A stretch of DNA of 64,000 nucleotides from Ktedonospora formicarum (lineage in GTDB: Bacteria > Chloroflexota > Ktedonobacteria > Ktedonobacterales > Ktedonobacteraceae): NCBI RefSeq assembly GCF_016587355.1, contig NZ_BNJF01000001.1, forward strand, positions 1,798,001-1,862,000, given 5' to 3'. A program made the position numbers and the translations under genes. Shown one piece after another: positions 1-8,585 of the stretch (position 1 is the first letter of the stretch; each line of letters starts with the position of its first letter). The notes below the pieces were generated by a model. It was not told where the DNA came from and ran no database searches. It saw only the letters and a list, made by a program, of their open reading frames with translations.

Positions 1-136
1 CCGATGTAGGCAAGATAATGATCAGGACGCTAGCCTGTCACCAGTTTTCGGGCACATCCGTACTATACACTAGAAGAGGTAATTAGCAAACTTTCGAAAT
101 AACGCATGGATATGTTATGTAGAGGAGATCTATTAC

Positions 137-511
137 ATGACACTGTTATCATTTCCCCTCTCGGATCTTGTGATTATGACAGGAGACGTGCTGGGATATC
201 ATATTCAGATCACGATAGGCACACTGATCGTCTGGTCTCTCGCCCTTATAATAAGCCTGGTCGCTGAGTTTCTAGTTGGCTGGCGTCTCCCTTATGGGAT
301 TCTTGGAGCATTTATTACAGGGCTCCTGGGAATCTGGCTAACTACTGAGGTTTGGCACTTCACTCTACCTCTCGATTTTGTCTTTCACGATATTCCACTT
401 CTGAAAGCGTTTGTTGGCGTACTGGCTCTTGTCACCCTCTGGCACCTCATAACCTTTCCGCTCTGGCGCAAACGCAGCCAACGTTCACGGCGTCTTGCCA
501 GCGCCCGCTAG
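137..511 (+). CDS. Small membrane protein, GlsB/YeaQ-like
   Basis: A 124-residue hydrophobic protein with about three membrane segments (roughly residues 24-48, 50-68 and 82-105) and a short basic C-terminal tail (RKRSQRSRR). The ILGAFITGLLGIWL stretch resembles the glycine-rich helices of the GlsB/YeaQ/YmgE (transglycosylase-associated) family, but the similarity is judged by eye. The ATG at 137 has an AGAGGAG site about 8 bases upstream. Its role is unknown. It stands alone, followed by the separately started MarC gene. Confidence 0.55.
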   Translation: MTLLSFPLSDLVIMTGDVLGYHIQITIGTLIVWSLALIISLVAEFLVGWRLPYGILGAFITGLLGIWLTTEVWHFTLPLDFVFHDIPLLKAFVGVLALVTLWHLITFPLWRKRSQRSRRLASAR

Positions 512-677
512 AAATTTGTCATTGGTTTCGCGCGCAAAACATACTGGGCTCAGGATTTCCATATATGCTATAATGACATTCGCGAATACAAAATCGCCAC
601 AGCATGCCCTCCTTTCTGTCCTGCCAGGTCTGACGGCAATAGACACATATATATACAATACACTCTGAGGTTTTCTT

Positions 678-1325
678 GTGCCGACCTTTGTGACTTTTAC
701 TATTAGTGCCTTTGTGACTTTTTTGACAATTATCGATCCCGTTGGCCTGGCCCCGGTCTTTGTTGGTCTCACGTCACATCTCTCTAGCACACAACGTCGC
801 GCCATTATCGCGCGTGCTACCATTATTAGCGCCATCATTATCGCCTTCTTCGCCATTGTTGGGCGCCTCTTGCTGGAGCGCCTGGGCATCTCACTATATG
901 CCTTCAATATCGCTGGCGGTATCTTACTCTTTATGGTCGCCATCGATATGCTCTTCGGTCGCCCCTCTGGGGCTCGCGAGACCAAAGAAGAAGAGGAAGA
1001 GGCTATGACTCGCGAGGATATTAGCGTATTTCCACTCGCCATCCCACTTATCGCGGGTCCTGGCACCATTGCTACGACCATTCTCTATGTGGGCCAGGCC
1101 TCGGCACAACCCATCTTACTGCTAGCCGTAACCTGTGCAATTGTCAGCGCATTAGCTCTGGCGTGGATCGCTATGCGTAGTAGTTCCTGGATCATTCAGC
1201 GTGTTGGTCGTACCGGTATCATGGTCTTCTCACGTATCCTGGGTATTCTCCTGGCTGCGCTCGCCATCCAGTTTGTGCTCAATGGCGTGACCACTTTTGC
1301 CCATACGAGCGGTTTTCTGAAATGA
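678..1325 (+). CDS. MarC family integral membrane protein
   Basis: A 215-residue protein of the MarC family (small multi-pass membrane proteins, about 200-215 residues, once linked to multiple antibiotic resistance; function still poorly defined). The family hallmark is the N-terminal FLTIIDPVGLAPVF helix, and IPLIAGPGTIATTI lies in the second half. About six membrane helices are visible, with an acidic/basic loop (KEEEEEAMTRED, near residues 105-115) in the middle. The GTG start at 678 follows a TGAGG site. It appears monocistronic. Confidence 0.9.
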   Translation: MPTFVTFTISAFVTFLTIIDPVGLAPVFVGLTSHLSSTQRRAIIARATIISAIIIAFFAIVGRLLLERLGISLYAFNIAGGILLFMVAIDMLFGRPSGARETKEEEEEAMTREDISVFPLAIPLIAGPGTIATTILYVGQASAQPILLLAVTCAIVSALALAWIAMRSSSWIIQRVGRTGIMVFSRILGILLAALAIQFVLNGVTTFAHTSGFLK

Positions 1326-1565
1326 ATTCCCATTTTCTCTTGGCATTCCTTGCCATTTCGTCTAGCTTAAGGCATATCTGCGACATTCAGCGCTTCCATT
1401 CGTAATCTATTCAAGCCTTTATTCGTTACGATATATAAAGATAAGATATTCCACGCGACTCAAACACAAACTGTCGCTTCAGAAACAGGCAAGAGGAGCG
1501 ATAGATTAATATTAGCAGAAGGAGGCGGCACTTTCTCTTATTCAGAGATAATTTGCCGCGCAGAG

Positions 1566-2447
1566 GTGAAGAGAAGCACTATAACACGCTCGACCGACAT
1601 GCATACCGCGAATGCCAGGCTTAGCTATCAGGTAGCGCTCGCACACTATCGCTCGCGTCGTGGATTGGACCGTGTAACCTGGGTTACATGGTTATTAGTT
1701 ATAGGCACATGCGCCCTTTGGGGATACACCGCGTATCAGGCTGCTCTAGCTGCTGGAGCTCATACCTGGCGAGGTGTGCTTGAACATATTCAGGCTAATG
1801 CGATCTCTATCCAGGCTGGAGACGATGCAGCTCTCACACAGGGGCTCATCGCATATGGCGCGAAATATAATCCAGCCATCATAGAGCAACATGAGTACTG
1901 GCGCTTTCTGACACCAATGTTCTTGCATGCTAACGCGCTACACCTAGCAATCAATATGCTTAATCTCCTTATGCTAGGCGTCTTTCTTGAACGCTTACTC
2001 GGGCATATGCGTTATCTGCTTATCTACCTGATAGCAGGTATTGTAAGCGTGGTCGCCAGCTTCTACTTCGCGCCTGAGGAGGTAAGTATAGGGGCTTCGG
2101 GTGCGATCTTCGGTCTGGTAGGAGTCTTTAGCGTATTTATTATTACGCATCGACGCGCCTTTCCTGCTGGTGGATTGTTCTCCATTCTCTTTCTCATTGT
2201 TATTATTGGTATCAATCTCGGCGTCGGTTTCGTTATTCCTAACGTCGACAATTACGCGCATCTGGGCGGTTTACTTAGCGGTTGCCTGCTTGGCTGGTTC
2301 TTTAGCCCACTCTATCGCCGCCAGTCCACCTATACAGTTGTGGATTGCCACAGCCTGGCTCGGCGCTGGCCCTTGGCACTGTTGACAATCTTAGGTACAC
2401 TGATACTTACAATCATTTCCCTATATCTAATCGGGGCAAAAGCATAA
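1566..2447 (+). CDS. Rhomboid family intramembrane serine protease
   Basis: A 293-residue polytopic protein with the full rhomboid signature. HANALHLAINMLNL supplies the conserved His/Asn pair, GASGAIFGLVG carries the catalytic Ser (about residue 178), and the His of YAHLGGLLSG (about 232) completes the Ser-His dyad. It should cleave transmembrane substrates within the membrane. The N-terminal ~50 residues are soluble and one extra helix precedes the core. The start is uncertain: GTG at 1566 as given, or ATG at 1599; neither has a strong ribosome site. The next gene encodes a second rhomboid-fold protein 47 bases downstream, so the two are probably co-transcribed. Confidence 0.9.
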   Translation: MKRSTITRSTDMHTANARLSYQVALAHYRSRRGLDRVTWVTWLLVIGTCALWGYTAYQAALAAGAHTWRGVLEHIQANAISIQAGDDAALTQGLIAYGAKYNPAIIEQHEYWRFLTPMFLHANALHLAINMLNLLMLGVFLERLLGHMRYLLIYLIAGIVSVVASFYFAPEEVSIGASGAIFGLVGVFSVFIITHRRAFPAGGLFSILFLIVIIGINLGVGFVIPNVDNYAHLGGLLSGCLLGWFFSPLYRRQSTYTVVDCHSLARRWPLALLTILGTLILTIISLYLIGAKA

Positions 2448-2494
2448 CGGGAAGCACATTCTCGCACGCTACCTGGTTCTCTTGGAGGATACTT

Positions 2495-3655
2495 GTGGAA
2501 GCACAAATAGACATACAGACGTATCTTGAACAGGGTCGACAAGCCCTGGCCCAGGGTCGTCCTCGCGAAGCGGCTATCGCCTATGCTCATGGCGCTCAGA
2601 TAGAGTCCGATAATCCTCAAATTCACCTTGGGCTGGCAGAGGCCAATCTTGGGCTGGGAAGCTATGGGGTGGTACAGATGGCATGCCGTCGCGTGCAGGA
2701 ATTACAGCCTTCAGGTGGCCTGGAAAGCAGGCTCGCGCAGGCACTTCTCGATCTGCTCGACAGACGCTATGAGCGCGCGCTCCAGAATACGGATGCCGTC
2801 ATCAGCGAGAATCCAGGCATTCCCTATGCACATGCGTTACGCGCTCATCTGTTACGTGCCATGGGGCAAACATATGATGCGAATCTTGCTCGAGCCCGCG
2901 CAGCCCGCAGTTCATTCGGTGGACGCTTCGAGAACTGTTTCCCCACTATTGAACCACTAACACCTCCAGAGCCAAAACTCAATGGGCAGAGTGCGAGCCC
3001 GGCACAAATCATGGGAAATGGGGCCAGAGAGCGTGATGCTGTTCCTTCGTGGTCACGCCCAAATCCGTTCCAGCGTCGTATGATACGCACACGCTTCACA
3101 CTCGGCCAGATGCCTGGGATCATCACCTATATCATTATTGCACTCAATTTTGTGGCCTTCCTGCTGGTGAAGTTTGCCGCCAGTCTCTTCCTCTCCCTGA
3201 TAGATACGCCAGCGTGGTATATCGTTTCTATCTTTGTGACCTCCGATATAATTTCGCTCCTTCTGGGCGCGTTTACGCTCTTCTTCGTAGGGCGCGCTAT
3301 TGAAGTCATCTATGGGAAATGGCGCTATATTGTCATCTATCTCGCTTCCGGCATTATTGGTGGCCTTGTTAGCACCTATATAGTTGGTGGGGCCACGACA
3401 GGTATGTCTTACGCGATGTTTGGCATCTTTGGCGCGTTGGGAACCTTCTACTTCGTCAATCGCCGGGCCATGGGTGGCTTTGGGCAGGGCGCATTCCAAC
3501 AATGGCTGATCTTCGCCGCGCTCTATGTCGCCTTGAGCATTATCCCTTCTCTGGGTGGACAGAGTGGCTTTCCCTGGGGTTTGATTGCCAGCTTAATCGG
3601 CGGGATGCTGGTAGCGTTCCTCGTCGCTCCTCGTCAGAGACGCAACATGTTCTAA
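2495..3655 (+). CDS. TPR-rhomboid fusion protein, probably catalytically inactive
   Basis: A 386-residue protein. Residues ~1-125 hold tetratricopeptide-like helices (QGRQALAQGRPREAAIAYAHGA and the following pairs), then a Pro-rich linker, then a six-helix rhomboid-like domain from ~205. In the rhomboid domain the GxSG box is GMSYAMFG (Ser ~305 kept, following Gly replaced by Tyr). The position of the catalytic His is occupied by FPWGLIASLIGG, with no His. By comparison with the active neighbour it is probably a pseudoprotease that binds partners. GTG at 2495 is chosen because GGAGG lies 7 bases upstream; an open frame continues upstream over the previous gene's end. Confidence 0.8.
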   Translation: MEAQIDIQTYLEQGRQALAQGRPREAAIAYAHGAQIESDNPQIHLGLAEANLGLGSYGVVQMACRRVQELQPSGGLESRLAQALLDLLDRRYERALQNTDAVISENPGIPYAHALRAHLLRAMGQTYDANLARARAARSSFGGRFENCFPTIEPLTPPEPKLNGQSASPAQIMGNGARERDAVPSWSRPNPFQRRMIRTRFTLGQMPGIITYIIIALNFVAFLLVKFAASLFLSLIDTPAWYIVSIFVTSDIISLLLGAFTLFFVGRAIEVIYGKWRYIVIYLASGIIGGLVSTYIVGGATTGMSYAMFGIFGALGTFYFVNRRAMGGFGQGAFQQWLIFAALYVALSIIPSLGGQSGFPWGLIASLIGGMLVAFLVAPRQRRNMF

Positions 3656-3665
3656 GGCACCGCAC

Positions 3666-3703
3666 GCCAGAGATGCTCAACATAGTTCGCATCTCTGGCT
3701 TTT
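3666..3703 (+). terminator. Intrinsic terminator after the rhomboid pair
   Basis: An 11-base perfect inverted repeat (gccagagatgc ... gcatctctggc) is followed directly by TTTTC, 10 bases after the stop codon of the TPR-rhomboid gene. The ~305 bases from here to 4008 show no convincing gene. Confidence 0.8.
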
Positions 3704-4008
3704 CGCCCGTTGCTTGTTGCCGGTCCCATTACACTGAGTAATAGGAAGTCGAGCTTGCAATCTCGCTGTGACCCGGCTGAGTCACAAAAGTCGCCTCCAC
3801 GCTCTAAAGTTGTCGCCAGTGAGCGTGGCCGGGACGATCCTATCCATGCCCTTTACCCCCCTGCTCGGCTTCCAAACCTTCCTCTTCACCTACCATTCAA
3901 CGCTCTGAGAGAACCTTCACCTATTCCCTCCTTTGATAGAGCACCAATTTATACGTTATCTCTGCTGTAACATATAAATCGGTCGCGATTTTGAGAGAAG
4001 GAAAGGAT

Positions 4009-4461
4009 ATGTCTCTGGATACTCCCTCTTCACATTTCTTCCCGACCACTGAAGAGGTTACATTTAAGGCGGTAACATCAAGCGATGCGTCCAGTACTCG
4101 CCACCTACCAATGAAGATGGCTCGCTTAATCTCTATGGTAGGACTTGGCGCTGCGCTATTACTACCACTAAATGCCTGCGATAGCCTGGGGGAAACGGTC
4201 CCTTGCCCTGTCCCAACAGAGAGTAGCTCACCTGTAGAGGATGACACTCCAACTGTAAGCTGTACCACTAGCAATGGCTCACATTACCTGTGGATACGCA
4301 ACCGGGGCGGTTGGGTGCCTAGCGATGATGGCGTAAACCCACGACCAGGAGCGCGTGGTGTCGGTGGCGATGGCGGCAATGGTAGTCACGGCGGGACGGG
4401 AGAGGGTGGGCATGGTGGGGTTGGTGGAGAAGGTGGACATGGGGGTGGTGAGGGTGGCTAA
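4009..4461 (+). CDS. Lipoprotein with Gly/His-rich C-terminal tail
   Basis: A 150-residue protein with a hydrophobic segment (ARLISMVGLGAALLLPLNAC, ending at about residue 53) that reads as an export signal ending in a lipobox-like L-N-A-C. The unusual ~40-residue N-terminal extension makes the lipobox call tentative. After a short middle with TVSCTTSNGSHYLWIRNRGG, the last ~40 residues are almost only Gly with His, Asp, Glu and Asn, in a GGxGGHGG pattern. ATG at 4009 follows GAGAAGGAAAGG. The stop lies 7 bases before the ATP-grasp gene, so the two are translationally close. E. coli ygiB-ygiC has the same arrangement (small lipoprotein, then GSP-synthase-like enzyme); no sequence homology to YgiB is claimed. 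Confidence 0.65.
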   Translation: MSLDTPSSHFFPTTEEVTFKAVTSSDASSTRHLPMKMARLISMVGLGAALLLPLNACDSLGETVPCPVPTESSSPVEDDTPTVSCTTSNGSHYLWIRNRGGWVPSDDGVNPRPGARGVGGDGGNGSHGGTGEGGHGGVGGEGGHGGGEGG

Positions 4462-4468
4462 TATATCC

Positions 4469-5770
4469 ATGAATTATGCGAATAGGCCTGATTTCGCTCA
4501 GCATTATCAACAATGGAGGCGGTCTTATTATGACCGCTTCCCCGAATTCTGGGGCACGCTTCCTGGAGCAGGTGTTGAGGAATACGCGCTCTATAGCGCG
4601 CTTACAGTCTCGCAGGAACATGCGCAGGAACTCCGAAGCGCGAGCACCCGCTTATACACCCTCATGACACGCCTGGCTACTCTGCTACAACAGGGAAACG
4701 GACAGGCTCTTCTTGAACTAGGCATTCCTCTTCAGGCCCTTCCATACTGCCAGACCCTCATTCCAGATATGGCGGCGGTGATGTGTGGGCGGTTCGAGTT
4801 CGTCATGACAGCACAGGGTCCCAAGCTACTGGAATTCAATGCCGAGACTCCTACCTTTGTCATTGAACTCTTTCATATGAATGGGCAGGTCTGTGCCGAC
4901 TTTGGCCTACAAGATCCAAACCCCGGTTGCCAGGTACAATTAGCCCAGGCTTTGCGGGCTTCGATCAAAGCAGGGCTCGACTGGCTTGAACCAGCGCATT
5001 CTGGCAAAGCCCATGTTGTCTTTAGCGCCTATGCCGACCGTAAAGAAGAGCGCGCTACAGTCGAATATTATCATAACGTGCTCACAAAGTTTATGGTAGA
5101 TACCTATCGAACGTCGTTTTGTGGGCTTGATCAGTTACGTGTCACTCATGATGGGCTGCTGACCGCCGATGGAGAGCGGGTAGATGTTCTTTACAAGCTT
5201 TATCCAACCGAGCATTTGATGCTGGATGAAGCGCCAGATGGCTCGCCCGTTGGTCTGGCTCTAATGGATCTGGTTCGCAAACGCCGTCTTGCAGTTATCA
5301 ATCCACCAGTCTCCTTTCTGCTGCAAAATAAGGCCCTGGTGGCCCTCCTCTGGGCCTTACACCTGGTAGGAAGTGAGATCTTCTCATCCACAGAGCACGC
5401 CTGGATTGAGCAATACGTTTTACCAACCTACCTTGATCCTCTTGACGCGCAAAATCGCCCAGTGTTTGCGGGCAGGTTTGTTGTAAAACCTATTTACGGT
5501 CGGGAAGGTGTTTCCATCACCATTCGCGATAGCCATGAGGTGCTTGACATGAGTGAATCAAACCTATATGGAAATCAGGGCATGGTGTATCAACAATATG
5601 TGGAGCTTCCAACCACAACCATCCAGACAGAGATGGGACGCACCGAAGTCAATCTGGTGCATAACTGCTTCGTGGTCGCGGGTACGCCTTCCGCAATTGG
5701 CGTTCGCGCCTCGCGCAGACGCATCTTTGATGACAATGCCTACTTTCTTCCCATCTGTTTACCAATCTAG
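4469..5770 (+). CDS. Glutathionylspermidine synthase-like ATP-grasp ligase
   Basis: A 433-residue ATP-grasp amide ligase resembling the synthetase domain of glutathionylspermidine synthase and E. coli YgiC/YjfC. Visible motifs are LLEFNAETPT (metal/ATP acidic residues), VDVLYKLYP and FVVKPIYGREGVSI (ATP-binding Lys and loop). The usual C-terminal basic motif is present in diverged form (GVRASRRRIFDDNAYF). Such enzymes join a peptide carboxylate to an amine through an acyl phosphate; the substrate is unknown here. No amidase domain is fused. ATG at 4469 is chosen as it lies 7 bases after the upstream lipoprotein gene; the longer frame would overlap that gene. Coupling to a Gly-rich lipoprotein suggests the tail may be a substrate (inference). 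Confidence 0.82.
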   Translation: MNYANRPDFAQHYQQWRRSYYDRFPEFWGTLPGAGVEEYALYSALTVSQEHAQELRSASTRLYTLMTRLATLLQQGNGQALLELGIPLQALPYCQTLIPDMAAVMCGRFEFVMTAQGPKLLEFNAETPTFVIELFHMNGQVCADFGLQDPNPGCQVQLAQALRASIKAGLDWLEPAHSGKAHVVFSAYADRKEERATVEYYHNVLTKFMVDTYRTSFCGLDQLRVTHDGLLTADGERVDVLYKLYPTEHLMLDEAPDGSPVGLALMDLVRKRRLAVINPPVSFLLQNKALVALLWALHLVGSEIFSSTEHAWIEQYVLPTYLDPLDAQNRPVFAGRFVVKPIYGREGVSITIRDSHEVLDMSESNLYGNQGMVYQQYVELPTTTIQTEMGRTEVNLVHNCFVVAGTPSAIGVRASRRRIFDDNAYFLPICLPI

Positions 5771-5810
5771 CAGACATAAACTACCTGGGGTATGGGCAAC
5801 ATGAAAGCTC

Positions 5811-6200
5811 TCATGCCTCATGCCCCATCACGTCGGCGTCTACTAGATCTGCGACGATACGCCCGGAGAGCAGGACCAGAGGGATTCCCCCACCTGGATG
5901 CGTGCTGCCGCCTGCATAATAGAGTCGTTCAACCTCCCGTGAGCGGTTGCCAGGACGAGTAAAGGGAGCCAGGCGCGCGTTAGAGGAGAGGCCATAGATA
6001 GAGCCAGCGTTCGCGCCATAGAGACGCCAGAAGTCCTCTGGGGTCAACATCTCTTCGCAGATAATATGCTCACGCAAATCATCCAGACCTGCCTGTGCGT
6101 TATGCGTGAGCATATTGAGAATATGCTCACGATATACCAGGGCCTCGCGTTGCCAATCGCTTGCATTAGCTCGCTTTTTAAAGATAGGATACTCGCACAC
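5811..6200 (-). pseudogene. Phytoene desaturase (CrtI-type) C-terminal remnant
   Basis: The 129 codons match only the C-terminal quarter of CrtI-family desaturases (full proteins are about 490-510 residues). The hallmark YYAGGSTHPGGGIPLVLLSG, which caps the FAD site, is intact, as is SSNARLAPFTRPGNRS. The FAD-binding N-terminus and the central domain are missing: the frame opens at a weak GTG only 21 bases after the upstream gene's stop. No other piece of the gene is visible nearby. It is probably a decayed remnant left by a deletion, next to a carotenoid gene. Confidence 0.75.
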
Positions 6201-6221
6201 ACCGAAAACGGGTAACCACCC

Positions 6222-7037
6222 CTAGCGACGACGCGCGTAGAAGGCTAGCAGGAGCGCTGAGAGGAACGCACAGATCACCCCGCCATAATAACCATGGGTC
6301 AGATCAACTATCCCAAACATAAACAAGCTACAGGCAAAGAGCAGGCGCGGTAGCCAGAATGCCATGCGAGGTGGCTCAATACGCGGGCGCGGAACTGGCG
6401 CGAACTGGCGATCCACCAGCCATATGCAGAAGGTGCCAAGCACAAACCAGCCCGCAAAGTTCTGCAAGGGAATGTGGTAGAAGAAGCTGGCATCATATAC
6501 CCAACGCCAGTACCCCGTAATTCGCGCCGCGACCGGCTCAATGGCACCATCCAGCAACATCACTGCCAATCCCGCCAGTAGCACATCAACAGTACTGAGC
6601 CGCAAACCCGGTCGTCGAGAACGAAACCAGCTATAAACCCCAAGGATAATTGTCACCCAGGCAAATAGAACTGGAAGCGGCACACCGCCCGGCAATGTGG
6701 GGAAGAGAATCGATGTATAACTATAGTGACCAAAGGGGAAGCCTGTGTTCACCCCCAAAGTTTCCACCAGAAAGGAGAGCACGAGTACGATGAAGCCAGC
6801 CCCCAGGGCTCGTCGCATACTATAAACCAGCGCCGCCGCCATGAGTATTAGTATTCCTTCAAGATAGAGCAACAGGCTTGCCGCCCAGTCCATTGAGAAA
6901 GGAGGCTTAACATCAAAACCAACGCCTATCACCGCCAGGGCATAGAGAAGGCAAAAGATACCAAAAAGCAGGCGCAAGAGCCGTATATGGGGTGATACAG
7001 GTCTTCTCCAGCCTCGACGCTTCAGTGAGAGACGCAT
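6222..7037 (-). CDS. Carotenoid biosynthesis protein (CruF/DUF422-like hydratase)
   Basis: A 271-residue integral membrane protein with about seven helices that matches the DUF422/CruF family (carotenoid 1,2-hydratase / bisanhydrobacterioruberin hydratase type). Typical landmarks are FLVETLGVNTGFPFGHYSYT, LPVLFAWVTIILGVY, LLDGAIEPVAA and GYWRWVYDASFFYHIPLQNFAGW, which carry the conserved Glu, Asp and His residues. The enzyme adds water to the psi-end of acyclic carotenoids. The adjacent desaturase is only a fragment, so any pathway must take phytoene desaturation from elsewhere. It starts 15 bases downstream of the beta-propeller gene's stop, so it is likely co-transcribed with it. Confidence 0.82.
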   Translation of the reverse strand: MRLSLKRRGWRRPVSPHIRLLRLLFGIFCLLYALAVIGVGFDVKPPFSMDWAASLLLYLEGILILMAAALVYSMRRALGAGFIVLVLSFLVETLGVNTGFPFGHYSYTSILFPTLPGGVPLPVLFAWVTIILGVYSWFRSRRPGLRLSTVDVLLAGLAVMLLDGAIEPVAARITGYWRWVYDASFFYHIPLQNFAGWFVLGTFCIWLVDRQFAPVPRPRIEPPRMAFWLPRLLFACSLFMFGIVDLTHGYYGGVICAFLSALLLAFYARRR

Positions 7038-7052
7038 ACGCTCAGGCTCTCC

Positions 7053-8486
7053 TTATTCCGGGCCTCGCTCTACAGTGGCGACGATACGCATATAGCCACT
7101 CCCCTTGAATACAGTCTGCATAGCTCCGGTTGTGACATCCATGGCGTACAATGCATTATCGGCATAACAGGTCAATACATGCTCGCTGGCCCATGGTCCC
7201 AGTTCGACGAAACGCGCCGTGGTGAGTGCCAGGACCCCAGGCGTCTCAGCATGCACCTGTCCACCTTTAGTCTTCACTTGGGTGGTATAGAGTGCGCTGT
7301 GGCGTGTAAATGGAGCCTGATCATCGCTGGAGAAGATGGCGTAGACAAGTGTATGCCCATCTGTTGAGAGCCGAGGCGACATTACCCAATGATACTCGGC
7401 GGTGTTATCCAGTCCATGCTGCTCCGGTAGAAGGACCTGTGCTTTCTCCAACCCCTTATCCTGCCCCCCAAGAGTCGCGAGCGCCAGACTATTAGGGTTA
7501 TTCTGCGAAGCGATATCGCCAGGGACACTATTATCCGTTGGCGCAGGCACCACGCCGCTATATGTTGAGTAGAGTAGAGCACCGCCATTCGGTGTTATAA
7601 GCAATGGCATCTGAGAAGTATCATCGCCAAGTAAGAGTATAGGGTCTTCCGCGAGTGTGGGATCTTCCTCCGAAGGAAGATTGAGTGACCACAATCCATA
7701 TTGGGCGGCGTGAGGATCGCCCCGGTCATCAGTCAACAGAAGTTGTTGTGGCTCTTGTTGCTTATCACCTTCTAGAAATGAGAAAGCACGGTAGCAGGGG
7801 CAGTTCGAGTTCAACCGCTGGTAGACAAGCTTTCCATGCCCCAACAGCCCTTCATAAATATTGACGGTTCCATTGCCGCTTTTGGGTACGGTGCTCCAGG
7901 CTAACGAGCGCCCATCACGACTCAAGATCAGCGAAGTGACGACCTGATCACTCGCCACAGACTCTACTTGCTTGGAAAATCCACCAAAAATATTGCTTAA
8001 CCAGATTCCCTCGTTGCCCACGTACAGGATTTGCCCCACCGGAGTGACCTGGGGCGTGATTGAGAGATTGTACATATAACCTGGCGCGTCCAGTTTCATG
8101 GGCGTTCCCCCGCTCAACTGAACTGCATATAAGCCATCTTGGGCCTCATAGACAGCATACTGGTCACCCGCAACCTGCAATGGCTGACTCGCCTTCTTTC
8201 CGGAGAATTGAAAGAGATCATTATCATCGCTCTGTATTGTCGGGCTGGGTAATAAGGGCAGTTGAGCGGTTGTAGTAGCCTCTGTGTTTTGAGCGGCCTC
8301 CGCCTCATGTTGGCTCAGTTCTGCGAAGAGTTGCGCCGTCAAAACGACCCCAAGCAGGCCAACAAGGGCCAGCAAGGCGCCTATGCTGATACGAGTTGAG
8401 CGCGGCAAGCGCGGAGGAATAGGTTGTAAGTTGTTACTCTTATGATTCTGTGGCGTCTCAGGTGGACTATCCATATGCTGCGTCAA
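7053..8486 (-). CDS. Membrane-anchored beta-propeller-like protein, function unknown
   Basis: A 477-residue protein with a Pro-rich cytoplasmic N-terminus (~35 residues), one membrane helix (ISIGALLALVGLLGVVLTAQL, ~33-53) and a large extracytoplasmic part. That part contains repeating beta-strand units of the TolB/WD40-like kind, such as GIWLSNIFGG, RDGRSLAWSTVP, PNGGALLYSTYS and TDGHTLVYAIF, and each 'display' unit is followed by a short turn. No catalytic motif was found. The start is either TTG at 8486 or ATG at 8474. It heads a minus-strand pair with the carotenoid gene. Family assignment is by eye only. Confidence 0.6.
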   Translation of the reverse strand: MTQHMDSPPETPQNHKSNNLQPIPPRLPRSTRISIGALLALVGLLGVVLTAQLFAELSQHEAEAAQNTEATTTAQLPLLPSPTIQSDDNDLFQFSGKKASQPLQVAGDQYAVYEAQDGLYAVQLSGGTPMKLDAPGYMYNLSITPQVTPVGQILYVGNEGIWLSNIFGGFSKQVESVASDQVVTSLILSRDGRSLAWSTVPKSGNGTVNIYEGLLGHGKLVYQRLNSNCPCYRAFSFLEGDKQQEPQQLLLTDDRGDPHAAQYGLWSLNLPSEEDPTLAEDPILLLGDDTSQMPLLITPNGGALLYSTYSGVVPAPTDNSVPGDIASQNNPNSLALATLGGQDKGLEKAQVLLPEQHGLDNTAEYHWVMSPRLSTDGHTLVYAIFSSDDQAPFTRHSALYTTQVKTKGGQVHAETPGVLALTTARFVELGPWASEHVLTCYADNALYAMDVTTGAMQTVFKGSGYMRIVATVERGPE

Positions 8487-8585
8487 TCTTTTCTCTGCTC
8501 CACATATCCTTCTTAGCGCCTACCAGTATACATGAAAGCGCTTCAAGGCGCTACTTCTGGACAAACGACCAGGTGTATTCAAACC

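Noticed and set aside
485..1081. Minus-strand open frame of 198 codons
   Set aside because: Antisense to MarC and low in complexity.
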